Assembly: GCA_024402495.1 (NCBI GenBank) | Contig: JAKSTR010000021.1 | Span: 1 to 38,800, forward strand | Direction: 5' to 3' | DNA length: 38,800 bases | Origin: Treponemataceae bacterium | GTDB lineage: Bacteria; Spirochaetota; Spirochaetia; Treponematales; Treponemataceae | In this document: positions 15,598-23,654 of the stretch, one piece after another | How positions within the stretch are numbered: position 1 is the first letter of the stretch | Layout of the letters: each line of letters opens with the position of its first letter | Made by a program: the position numbers and the translations under genes | The notes under the pieces: model-generated | What the model was told of the DNA's origin: nothing | Seen by the model: only the letters and a program-made list of their open reading frames with translations | Databases searched by the model: none

Positions 15598-16721
15598 CCT
15601 CCGGGATTTTTCAGGATAAAGTTATCATTTCCAAAAAAACGGACATGAACTTTATCATTGCTTTCGTTTTGCTGCTTGGTTTAGGTTTAGTAACCTTGTA
15701 CAGCGTTTCTAGCGGTATAAGTTTGCGCCCTAAAGGCGACGAACTGTTTTTTATAAAGCGCCAGCTGAAATTTGCTGTTGTTGGGCTTGTTTTTATGATA
15801 GGGTTAACGATGGTTGACCTTGATAAACTGCGCCAGTACCTGCCGGTTATAGTTCTGGTAACGATTGTTGCGTGTCTTTTGACAAACGTGCCGGGCATCG
15901 GCATTGAAAAAAACGGCGCGCACCGCTGGATTGGTTTTGGCGGCTTTGAACTTCAGCCTTCCGAACCGGCTAAAATTGTAATCGTAATGTTTTTGGCAAA
16001 TATTTTTGCAAAAAAGCATGAAAAAATAAACGACTTGATGACAAGCATCATTCCGGCGCTTATAATGTCGGCGATTTTTGTCATGATGATTTTCATGCAG
16101 AATGACTTTTCAACAAGTATCATTGTTGTCTGCATCTGCATAGTAATGTTTTTTTTCGCCGGAATAAGCTTTTGGTATTTTCTTGGTATGATAGTTCTGG
16201 CTGTACCGGTTGCCTTTATGCTTATTTTTGTTGAAGAATACCGCGTAAACCGCCTGATTGCGTTTTTTAAGCCCGCTTCTGATACTTTGGGCAAAAACTT
16301 TCAGCCAACTTTGGCAAGGCAGGCAGTTGCAAACGGCGGTTTCTGGGGCAGCGGCATAGGTGCTTTTACAAATAACATTCCTGAAGTTCAGTCTGACTAC
16401 ATTTTTGCAGGCTGGGCTTCGCAAATGGGATTTTTCGGCATTATTTTATATTTTCTTGTGCTGATTTATTTTGCCATAAGCGGTTATAAAATTGCCTTTA
16501 AATGCGAAGACCGTTACCGGAGTTTACTTGTTTTTGGAAGCGTCAGCGCTCTTTTGGTGCAGTCGCTTGTAAACTGCGCGGTTGTCTGCGGACTTTTGCC
16601 ACCAACCGGTATACCGTTACCGTTTTTTTCGCTTGGTGGTACGTCGCTGATTGTTTCTATGCTTTTTTGTGGATTAATAATAAATGTGTCGCGGTGGAAT
16701 TCTGCCGGGGGGAAGTATTAA
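15594..16721 (+). CDS. ftsW: FtsW septal peptidoglycan glycosyltransferase (SEDS)
   Basis: A 375-aa SEDS polymerase with about ten membrane helices. Signature blocks are GAHRWIGFGGFELQPSEPAK, VQSDYIFAGWASQMGFFG and PPTGIPLPFFSLGGTSLI. The SEDS family also contains RodA. The dcw position between murF and ftsQ and the FtsW-type terminal loop favour FtsW. The TTG at 15594 overlaps the murF stop as TTGA and sits behind GGGGGCGAG; a GTG at 15549 would be a longer, less likely start. No murD, murG, murC or mraY accompanies it. Confidence 0.9.
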   Translation: MTSGIFQDKVIISKKTDMNFIIAFVLLLGLGLVTLYSVSSGISLRPKGDELFFIKRQLKFAVVGLVFMIGLTMVDLDKLRQYLPVIVLVTIVACLLTNVPGIGIEKNGAHRWIGFGGFELQPSEPAKIVIVMFLANIFAKKHEKINDLMTSIIPALIMSAIFVMMIFMQNDFSTSIIVVCICIVMFFFAGISFWYFLGMIVLAVPVAFMLIFVEEYRVNRLIAFFKPASDTLGKNFQPTLARQAVANGGFWGSGIGAFTNNIPEVQSDYIFAGWASQMGFFGIILYFLVLIYFAISGYKIAFKCEDRYRSLLVFGSVSALLVQSLVNCAVVCGLLPPTGIPLPFFSLGGTSLIVSMLFCGLIINVSRWNSAGGKY

Positions 16722-17642
16722 ATGGGTGACAGTTATCTTTTTTCGGACTATGCAGATTTAGATCAGTATATGCCGCAAAAGAAATCGGTGGTAAGTTCTC
16801 ATACATCAAAGAATTCTGATGTGAAAACGAACATTTTAAAAATTCTGGTGGGCGTACTTTTTGCTGTTTTGATTATCGAAGCAGTCGTTTATCTGGTTAT
16901 TATTCCGTGTACCGCTTCGGTTCAGGTGCGTTTTTCGGGCTTAACCCAGTTTTCGCCGGAAGAAATTATTAAAATGAACGGAATTAACGTGCGCCAGACA
17001 TGGATAAATTTTGACGTAAACGATATTTCTGCAAAATTGTCTAAATCTCCGCTTTTTGAAAGCGTTGAAGTTTCAAAAACTTTTCCGGATCAGGTTTTGA
17101 TAACCGTAAAAGAGCGCAAAACCGCCGCAATCGCAATTGCATCGCTGAACGGTCATTCGGTGGCTTTGCAGATTGACAAAAACGGCTATGTTTACCGCGT
17201 AGACGGCGCAATTCCAAACGGCAATATTCCTATTATCAGCGGACTGAATTTTGATAACCCGCGTCCGGGTGTGCGCATTAACAGCAAACTGCGCCCGCTG
17301 CTTAACCAGATTGGTACGATTTTGGAAAATCGCCCGGAATATTTTAGTGCAATTTCTGAAATTTGCATTTCGCCGAAAGATTACGGCGAATACGATTTGA
17401 TATTGTATCCGATGCATTCAAAAATTAAAGTTTTGGCCGATAAAGAATTGAATGAAGAAGCATTACAGTATATGATGATTGTACTTGATGTAATCGGTCG
17501 CATTGAACCGGATGTTTCTGAAGTTGATTTGCGTTATGGTGCAGTTTCCTATAAGACAACTGGTTCGCAGGTACCGCAAATTCTTTCTAGTGTTTCTTTG
17601 CATCAGGGTTTTTCAAATGGCGTTATGGGAGCAGGGCGTTGA
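16722..17642 (+). CDS. ftsQ: FtsQ/DivIB division protein
   Basis: A 306-aa bitopic protein: ~36-residue cytoplasmic tail, one membrane helix (about 37-62), then a POTRA domain (VQVRFSGLTQFSPEEII to ITVKERKTAAIAI) and a β-rich FtsQ domain (GYVYRVDGAIPNGNIPII). It binds FtsL and FtsB at the septum. The ATG abuts the ftsW stop with no gap, with a GGGGGGAAG ribosome site inside ftsW. Its stop forms a TTGA overlap with ftsA. Confidence 0.9.
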   Translation: MGDSYLFSDYADLDQYMPQKKSVVSSHTSKNSDVKTNILKILVGVLFAVLIIEAVVYLVIIPCTASVQVRFSGLTQFSPEEIIKMNGINVRQTWINFDVNDISAKLSKSPLFESVEVSKTFPDQVLITVKERKTAAIAIASLNGHSVALQIDKNGYVYRVDGAIPNGNIPIISGLNFDNPRPGVRINSKLRPLLNQIGTILENRPEYFSAISEICISPKDYGEYDLILYPMHSKIKVLADKELNEEALQYMMIVLDVIGRIEPDVSEVDLRYGAVSYKTTGSQVPQILSSVSLHQGFSNGVMGAGR

Positions 17643-19000
17643 GTGATGTAATTGTCGGCTTGGATATTGGAACAAGTAACGTAAGGGTTGTTGTTGCAGA
17701 ATTTACAGAAGAAAACAAGCTGGAAGTAATTGGTCTTGGTACAAGTCCTTCAACTGGACTTAGAAAAGGTGCTGTTTTAAATATTGAAGCAACTGTACGG
17801 GCAATTACAGATGCCGTTGAAGAAGCTGAAAAAATGGCAGGGCACGAAATTAAAAGCTGCAATGTCGCTATCGGCGGTTCTCAGATTGACGGCTTTAATT
17901 CTAAAGGTCAGGTAGCCGTTACCGTAAAAGGCCGCGACAGCAGCGGCGACAATAAAGAAATTGATCAAAACGACATTAACCGCGTAATTGAAGCTGCGCG
18001 CAATATAAAAATTCCGCCGGACAGATGCATTTTGCACGTTATTCCTCAGTCTTACACTGTTGACGGTCAGGAAACAGATTCTTCGCCAAAAGCAATGCTG
18101 GGCTGCCGTCTTGAAGTGGAAGTTCATATTATTACAGCCTCGGTTACGGCAATGGAAAATATCCGCCGCTGCGTTTTCCGTTCCGGCTATGAAGTAAGCG
18201 GAATTGTATTGAAAACTTTGGCGGCGGCACGTTCCGTAATGACCGAAGAAGAACGCAAGCTTGGTTCAATTTTGATTGATCTTGGCGGCGGTACTACTGA
18301 TGTGCTTATAATACAAAAAGATGCGCCGGTTTGTTCTTGCTCGGTTCCGCTGGGCGGACAGAACGTTACAAAAGATATTGCCGCCGTAAAAGGCATTACG
18401 GAAAGTACGGCGGAACAGTTAAAAATTCAGTCTGGCTGCTGCTGGGCACCGCTAATTGACAGTGATGAATATATTACGCTGCCAAGTGTTGGCGGCCGTC
18501 CGCCGGAAGAAATTTCGCGGCAGGAATTATGCCAGATTATTGAACCGCGCGTAATGGAAATATTGATGATGGCGCGTGACAAGCTTGCCATGCACAGCCG
18601 CTCGCATCAGCTGGCGGGCAGTGTAGTTTTGTGCGGCGGCGGCGCACTGATGCCCGGCGTTCAGGATTTGGCGCAGCATGTTTTTCAGACAAATGCCGTA
18701 CGCATCGGTAAATCTGCGGATTTATCGCGTGTGTTTAACAGAACTAATTCGGGCTATGCTAATCCGGCAGAAAATGCTGGTTTGTTCAAGGAACTTTCTG
18801 CAATGAACCAGCCGGTTACAACTTCCAGTTTTTACGATGAATATAATTCTTCGGAATTTGCTACGGCAACTGGAATTGTCCTGCTTCGTGCCGATGAATA
18901 CCGCAAACAGATTGAAGAAGGAAAATATCAGGTTCGGTCTGCACCAAAAAGCAGCGAACTTGGTCAAAAGCTTTGGGGCTTCTTAAAAGAATTTTTCTAG
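17639..19000 (+). CDS. ftsA: FtsA actin-like divisome protein
   Basis: A 453-aa actin-fold ATPase that ties FtsZ to the membrane. It has VGLDIGTSNVRVVVAEF (phosphate 1), the SHS2 insert with the GGSQIDGFNSKG region, ILIDLGGGTTDVLII (phosphate 2) and VVLCGGGALMPGV (adenosine). An amphipathic C-terminal membrane-targeting helix (KLWGFLKEFF) ends the protein. The TTG start overlaps the ftsQ stop as TTGA, with GGGAGCAGGG just upstream. A terminator follows, so ftsZ is not simply co-transcribed. Confidence 0.96.
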   Translation: MSDVIVGLDIGTSNVRVVVAEFTEENKLEVIGLGTSPSTGLRKGAVLNIEATVRAITDAVEEAEKMAGHEIKSCNVAIGGSQIDGFNSKGQVAVTVKGRDSSGDNKEIDQNDINRVIEAARNIKIPPDRCILHVIPQSYTVDGQETDSSPKAMLGCRLEVEVHIITASVTAMENIRRCVFRSGYEVSGIVLKTLAAARSVMTEEERKLGSILIDLGGGTTDVLIIQKDAPVCSCSVPLGGQNVTKDIAAVKGITESTAEQLKIQSGCCWAPLIDSDEYITLPSVGGRPPEEISRQELCQIIEPRVMEILMMARDKLAMHSRSHQLAGSVVLCGGGALMPGVQDLAQHVFQTNAVRIGKSADLSRVFNRTNSGYANPAENAGLFKELSAMNQPVTTSSFYDEYNSSEFATATGIVLLRADEYRKQIEEGKYQVRSAPKSSELGQKLWGFLKEFF

Positions 19001-19011
19001 TTGCTGATAAA

Positions 19012-19055
19012 TGGGCTTTTTCAAAACTTATGTTTGCAAAAAGCCCGTTTTTATT
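19012..19055 (+). terminator. Rho-independent terminator between ftsA and ftsZ
   Basis: A 10-bp stem (TGGGCTTTTT at 19012-19021 with AAAAAGCCCG at 19038-19047, one G-T pair) with a 16-nt loop is followed by a T-rich tail. Confidence 0.8.
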
Positions 19056-19108
19056 TTAAATAGTCCGAATGTCGGGTTTTAAAGTTTTGACATCCCGAAC
19101 TTGCTTCT

Positions 19109-19162
19109 GAATCTGTTTTGGGTACCAAATCTGATGCTGAACTAAATTCTGCATGACAGAAT
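19109..19162. repeat. Dispersed palindromic intergenic repeat, copy A
   Basis: The core GATGCTGAACTAAATTCTGCATGACAG sits within imperfect outer arms (AATCTGT/ACAGAAT). The same element, better preserved, recurs at 36333-36386: both share the order [GAATC-TGTTTTGGG]...[GATGCTGAA]-[AAATTC-G-ATGACAG]. This looks like a REP-type element. Confidence 0.65.
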
Positions 19163-19575
19163 AAGTTGCATTAAATAAAAGTGATTCTTATTTAGAAATT
19201 TCTAAAAACTTGAAATTTGGGCTAAATAAGTTGCAGAAAATTGCATTTTTCTTCTATAAAAATAAGGCGAAAAACAGTTACACATTTATTTGGGGAAGAA
19301 ATAGCGTCGCGGCTGGTAAAAAAATCCGGCGCAAATAAAAATTTGCAATTTGCTAAAATCTTTGCTATTTTATATTTCACTTGGCTTGTTAAAAAAATTG
19401 AGGGGTTTTTGCAATAAGCCGTCGGTTTGTTAAAAATATTGCTGAATTTATTTTTTTAAATTCCGATAGTTTTAGATGAGGAATTTTCGGTTTTTCAATT
19501 ATTAGCTTGAAAAATTGCAAAAATCCGGTTTTTTGAAGTAAAAAATGCAAATATTTTCCCAGGTGGGGAGGAAAT
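19163..19575 (+). other. Long AT-rich ftsZ leader with candidate promoter
   Basis: No gene is seen in these ~410 bases. A candidate promoter is TTGCAA (19343-19348), 17 bp, TATTTT (19366-19371), about 200 bases before ftsZ. Words of the type TTGCA recur about every 50-100 bases. The leader ends with a very strong GGGGAGG ribosome site before the ATG at 19576. The remainder is low complexity, and regulatory function is only inferred. Confidence 0.35.
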
Positions 19576-20874
19576 ATGTTAGACGTTGAAGTTTTGGGTC
19601 AGCAGAATGTTGGACCTGCAGTTATTAAAGTTATTGGTGTCGGCGGCGGCGGTTCTAACGCTGTTAACCGGATGATTGCCTGTGGTCTTGAAGGCGTTGA
19701 TTTTATCGTTACAAACACAGACCAGCAGGCGCTTAATTTATCAAATGCCGAAAAAAAGATAGCCATCGGTTCTAAGCTTACCGGCGGACTTGGGGCTGGT
19801 GCAAAGCCCGAAGTTGGCGAAAAAGCCGCGATGGAAGATACAGAAACCTTAAAAGAAATTCTGAAAGGCGCAAATATGGTTTTTGTTACCGCCGGAATGG
19901 GCGGCGGCACAGGCACCGGGGCAGCGCCTGTTATTGCAAAGCTTGCCCGCGATCAGGGTGCGCTTACTGTTGGCGTTGTTACCAAGCCTTTCGATTTTGA
20001 AGGCAAATACAAAATGCAGCTTGCCGAAGAAGGAATTAGAAAACTTCGCGCTTCGGTTGATACTCTGATTGTTATTCCAAACCAGCATTTGTTCAAAATT
20101 GCCGACAAAAAAATGAGCCTTAAAGAAGCTTTTCAGCGTGCCGACGATGTTTTGCGTCAGGGCGTACAGAGCATTTCTGACCTTATTACCCGTGCAGGCT
20201 ATATGAACGTTGACTTTGCCGACGTAAAAACAACAATGGCAGGCAAGGGCGATGCAATTATGGGCACAGGTTTTGGTAAAGGCGAAAACCGTGCTGTTGA
20301 TGCTGCAACAAATGCCATTAACAATCCGCTTCTTGAAGATTCTCGTATTGAAGGCGCACAGAATATTCTTATCAGTATTACCGGCGATGACACTTTGACA
20401 CTTGACGAAATTCAGGAAATTTCTTCAATTATCAATGCAACCGCCGACCCGCAGGTAAATATTATTACCGGTACCGCCCTTGACCAGAATATGAACGAAG
20501 AAATCCGTGTTTCTGTTATTGCAACCGGTTTTAACGTTGATTACCGTCAGGGACAGACCAGCGACAAGGAATACATTCAGCAGACGGTTGCGCAAAACCA
20601 GATGCAGATGCAGATGCCGCATCCGGGTCAGCAGATGAGTCAGCCTCATCCAATGGTTCAGCAGCCTGTACCGGCACCAATGCAGGAAAAACCGGCTGCG
20701 GCGAAACCGGCGCAGGAACAGAATAACAATCTGTTCAGTCATGCAGAATGGCTTAGACTTGCCCCAGACGGAAACAAAATGTCTACTTCGCCGCGCATAC
20801 CAAACAAGCCAACCATTGAAGAAGATTTGGATACGCCGGCATATTTCCGCATGAACGGACAAATGAAAAAATAA
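19576..20874 (+). CDS. ftsZ: FtsZ tubulin-like division GTPase
   Basis: A 432-aa protein that polymerises at mid-cell into the Z ring. It has [21 protein letters not shown], the GTP signature [14 protein letters not shown] (about residues 110-124), the T7-type block [13 protein letters not shown] and a polar Gln/Met/Pro-rich linker (residues ~320-400). The conserved C-terminal peptide DLDTPAYFR binds FtsA and other partners. GTGGGGAGG precedes the ATG. It is physically separated from ftsA but followed one base later by xerD. Confidence 0.98.
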   Translation: MLDVEVLGQQNVGPAVIKVIGVGGGGSNAVNRMIACGLEGVDFIVTNTDQQALNLSNAEKKIAIGSKLTGGLGAGAKPEVGEKAAMEDTETLKEILKGANMVFVTAGMGGGTGTGAAPVIAKLARDQGALTVGVVTKPFDFEGKYKMQLAEEGIRKLRASVDTLIVIPNQHLFKIADKKMSLKEAFQRADDVLRQGVQSISDLITRAGYMNVDFADVKTTMAGKGDAIMGTGFGKGENRAVDAATNAINNPLLEDSRIEGAQNILISITGDDTLTLDEIQEISSIINATADPQVNIITGTALDQNMNEEIRVSVIATGFNVDYRQGQTSDKEYIQQTVAQNQMQMQMPHPGQQMSQPHPMVQQPVPAPMQEKPAAAKPAQEQNNNLFSHAEWLRLAPDGNKMSTSPRIPNKPTIEEDLDTPAYFRMNGQMKK

Positions 20875-20875
20875 T

Positions 20876-21796
20876 ATGGAGTTTTGCTGCCAGACGATTA
20901 AGCAGTTTTATGCTTATCTTTTAAGCGTTCAGCACAAAGCCAAATTAACCGCCGAAACCTACTGTTTAAGCATGACAGAATATTTCAGGTGGTTGCAGAC
21001 AGAAGACGGCCGCGCAAGCGGCTGTTCTTTTGAGCAGATGCCGGCGGTGCAAGACCTTATGCGCTTTATTTTAAAACGCAAGGAACTTGGTGCAGACGAA
21101 CGAACCATTTCAAAAGACATTTCCGCTTTGCGTTCTTTTGGCGAATATATGATTGTTTTTAGCGGCTGGCAGGATAACCCGGCTCTTATGCTGGAAAAAC
21201 CTTCGTTTAACCGCAATTTGCCGCGGGTTTTAACTGTTGAACAGGTTGAAGCCCTTTTAGAATCCATCGATATTTCAAATCCTTTAGGGTTGCGCGACCG
21301 CGCCCTTTTTGAACTGATTTATTCCTGCGGGCTTCGTATAAGCGAAGTTTCAACCCTTTCAATTGAAAACCTGCACATGAACGAGCGCATGATTTTGATA
21401 AACGGCAAAGGCAGCAAGGAACGCATCGTTCCGTTTGGTGACGAAGCAGCTTTCTGGCTGGATAAATGGCTTTATCAGGCGCGCCCGGAAATTGTGGGCA
21501 GCAGAATTGAAAACGCCGTTTTTGTAAACTATCAGGGAAAGCCGCTTTCGCGCAAAGGAATTTGGAAAAGGTTTCAGGAACTTGAAACAAAATCGGGCGT
21601 AACTTCAAAAGTGCATACCTTGCGCCATTCTTATGCAACACATCTTTTGCAGGGCGGCGCCGATTTGCGTTCGGTACAGGCTTTGCTTGGTCACGCTGAT
21701 ATTTCTACTACACAAATTTATACCCACGTTGACAACGAATCTTTGCGCGATTATCATTCGGAATATTTTCCTTCGCATAATTCTTCCGAAAAATAA
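20876..21796 (+). CDS. xerD: Tyrosine recombinase XerD-like
   Basis: A 306-aa site-specific recombinase with an N-terminal SAM-like domain (residues ~5-100) and a catalytic domain containing the full RKHRHY set: R154 in SCGLRISE, Lys in GKGSKER, HTLRHSYATHLL, LGHADISTTQ and Tyr282 in IYTHVD. XerC/XerD resolve chromosome dimers at dif near the division septum, fitting its place directly after ftsZ. A second Xer gene lies at 25945, so the two probably form the pair. Which is C and which is D is inferred from gene order (T. pallidum has its xprB-type gene here and codV after topA). Confidence 0.88.
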   Translation: MEFCCQTIKQFYAYLLSVQHKAKLTAETYCLSMTEYFRWLQTEDGRASGCSFEQMPAVQDLMRFILKRKELGADERTISKDISALRSFGEYMIVFSGWQDNPALMLEKPSFNRNLPRVLTVEQVEALLESIDISNPLGLRDRALFELIYSCGLRISEVSTLSIENLHMNERMILINGKGSKERIVPFGDEAAFWLDKWLYQARPEIVGSRIENAVFVNYQGKPLSRKGIWKRFQELETKSGVTSKVHTLRHSYATHLLQGGADLRSVQALLGHADISTTQIYTHVDNESLRDYHSEYFPSHNSSEK

Positions 21797-21810
21797 AGGA
21801 GAGATTTAAT

Positions 21811-22554
21811 ATGAAAAAAACTTCTGTTTTGGGCAAAATAGCCGCAGCAATTGGAATTTTTGCAGTAATTTTTGGTTTTAGCAGCTGTAACGGCGTAAAC
21901 GCAAAAACAATCAAGCGCGTACAGATGATGGAAGAGGGCGTTTCAAATCCTTCCACAATTGAAGAATTAAGCAGCGCCATAAAAAAATACGAAAAACGCA
22001 GTGCTGACCTTATTGCCGCACAGGAACAGACCGGCACATGGTACAAAATTCTTGCAACACGCTACCTTGATAACGGCATGTACGCCGAAGCACTGGACGC
22101 GCTTGAACACGCAATTCATTATTACCCTACAAACCAGAATCTTTTTTATTATGTCGGCGTTTCTGCCGGACAAATGGCAAACGCTTCGCTGGATTTTAAA
22201 GCAACCGGCAGCAGCAGCGAACGCACCCGGTATCTTCTTCTTGCCGAAAGTGCCTTTTTGCAGGCGCTTCAGCTGGAACCGACCTATGTGCGCGCCCTGT
22301 ATTCTTTGGGCGTGCTTTACACCTGCGATATGGATCAGCCGCTGAAAGCAATTCCGTATCTGGAAAAACTTTTGACGATTGATACAAAACACACCGACGC
22401 AATGATGGTTTTGGCGCGGGCACATTACCAGCTTTACAATTACGATGCCGCCGTTACATATTACGATCAGGTAATTTCAACAAGCGGCGATAAGCAGAAA
22501 GTTGCAAATGCCACATACAACAAAAAGGTTGTTCTTGATGCAGCGTACAACTAA
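21811..22554 (+). CDS. TPR-repeat lipoprotein
   Basis: A 247-aa exported protein. A hydrophobic signal (KIAAAIGIFAVIFGFSSC) ends in a spirochaete-type relaxed lipobox with Cys near residue 27. Then come at least three tetratricopeptide repeats (ILATRYLDNGMYAEALDALEHA, AESAFLQALQLEPTYVRALYSL, MMVLARAHYQLYNYDAAVTYYD). It probably serves as a membrane-anchored scaffold, perhaps for envelope or division proteins given its neighbours, but no specific partner can be read. AAAGGAGAG lies upstream of the ATG. Its 3' end overlaps dprA by 17 bases. Confidence 0.82.
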   Translation: MKKTSVLGKIAAAIGIFAVIFGFSSCNGVNAKTIKRVQMMEEGVSNPSTIEELSSAIKKYEKRSADLIAAQEQTGTWYKILATRYLDNGMYAEALDALEHAIHYYPTNQNLFYYVGVSAGQMANASLDFKATGSSSERTRYLLLAESAFLQALQLEPTYVRALYSLGVLYTCDMDQPLKAIPYLEKLLTIDTKHTDAMMVLARAHYQLYNYDAAVTYYDQVISTSGDKQKVANATYNKKVVLDAAYN

Positions 22555-23515
22555 AACAGAACTTGCGCTGGCAATTTGTCATTTAACCTTTTTAAGCAGC
22601 AGCGAAAAAAAAATCATTTTTGAAAAACTAGAAAGCCTTACTCACTTAAAATCTCTTTCGGTTGAAGAAATGTCTAAACTTGTAAACCGGAATTTGCGCA
22701 CAAAAGACGGTCTGAACAAAGATTTTGACAAGCTGGTAGAAAATTGCCTTAAGCTTATGGCGGCATACAAAATAGAAGCCTGTTTTATGGAAGATTCTGT
22801 GTACCCGTCTCTTTTAAAAGAAATTTTCGACCCGCCTTTTATGATATTCTGGCGCGGAAATATTGACTGCCTGCACCAAAAATGCTGCGGCATGGTTGGC
22901 ACGCGCCGGGCAACTGCGGCGGGGCTAAAAAATGCCTTTAATACCGCCAGTATTCTTGCCCAAAACGGCGTAACGGTAGTTTCCGGGCTTGCAATGGGCA
23001 TTGATACCGCCAGCCACAAAGGCGCCCTTGATGCAAGGCAAAGCCTTATAAAAGCCAATTTGCAAAATGGCGCTAATTCTGAACTAAACGAAAATGAAAA
23101 TGTAACCGAAAATATTGGCAAAACGGCTGCGGTTTTAGCCTGCGGCGTAGAAAACATTTATCCGGCTACAAACCGAAAACTAGCCGGGCAAATCATTCAA
23201 ACCGGGGGCTGTATTTTAAGCGAATACCCGCCGGGGCAGCCGGCATTTACATGGACTTTTCCGGCGCGGAACAGGATAATTGCAGCTTTGTGCCAGACAA
23301 CGCTGGTTGTGCAGGCACCGGCTGGCAGCGGCGCGCTTATTACCGCCGATTTTGCGCTGGAACAGGGGCGCGATTTGGTTTTTTGCAGCGAGGCGTTAAA
23401 ATATCCGGCTGGTAAAACCGATGAAAAGAATGCCGGAAAGCGGAGCGTTCAAAATTACATAGAAGAAGGCGCGCCGCTTATACAGTCGCCGGAAGAAATT
23501 CTTAATTTTGTGTAG
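22538..23515 (+). CDS. dprA: DprA/Smf DNA-processing protein
   Basis: A 325-aa protein with an N-terminal helical region and a Rossmann-like DprA fold: GMVGTRRATAAGLKNAF, VVSGLAMGIDTASHKGAL, VLACGVENIYPATNRKLA, FTWTFPARNRIIAALC and PAGSGALITADFALEQGR. DprA loads RecA onto incoming single-stranded DNA in competent bacteria, but the gene is also common in species without known competence. A roughly 30-residue Asn/Glu-rich insertion separates the SGLxxGID and LACGVE blocks. The ATG at 22538 is preferred over 22502 because AAAAAGG precedes it at suitable spacing. Confidence 0.93.
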   Translation: MQRTTKTELALAICHLTFLSSSEKKIIFEKLESLTHLKSLSVEEMSKLVNRNLRTKDGLNKDFDKLVENCLKLMAAYKIEACFMEDSVYPSLLKEIFDPPFMIFWRGNIDCLHQKCCGMVGTRRATAAGLKNAFNTASILAQNGVTVVSGLAMGIDTASHKGALDARQSLIKANLQNGANSELNENENVTENIGKTAAVLACGVENIYPATNRKLAGQIIQTGGCILSEYPPGQPAFTWTFPARNRIIAALCQTTLVVQAPAGSGALITADFALEQGRDLVFCSEALKYPAGKTDEKNAGKRSVQNYIEEGAPLIQSPEEILNFV

Positions 23516-23654
23516 TTTTGCAGAATTGGCGCAAGTTTTTTTAAGAATTGAAAATTAACATAATTAAATAGAAAGAAATTAACAGTTTTGGGCACAAAAC
23601 CGAATTTTTGCATAAATTTTTCAGTTTTGCCGATTGTTAAGTTGGAGCAAGGTT

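Noticed and set aside
15594-16721. RodA rather than FtsW
   Set aside because: Both are SEDS proteins, but the position in the dcw run between murF and ftsQ and the sequence around the last loops fit FtsW better.
19056-19575. A hidden small gene in the ftsA-ftsZ gap
   Set aside because: No frame with a start, ribosome site and coding-like composition was found; the region is low complexity.
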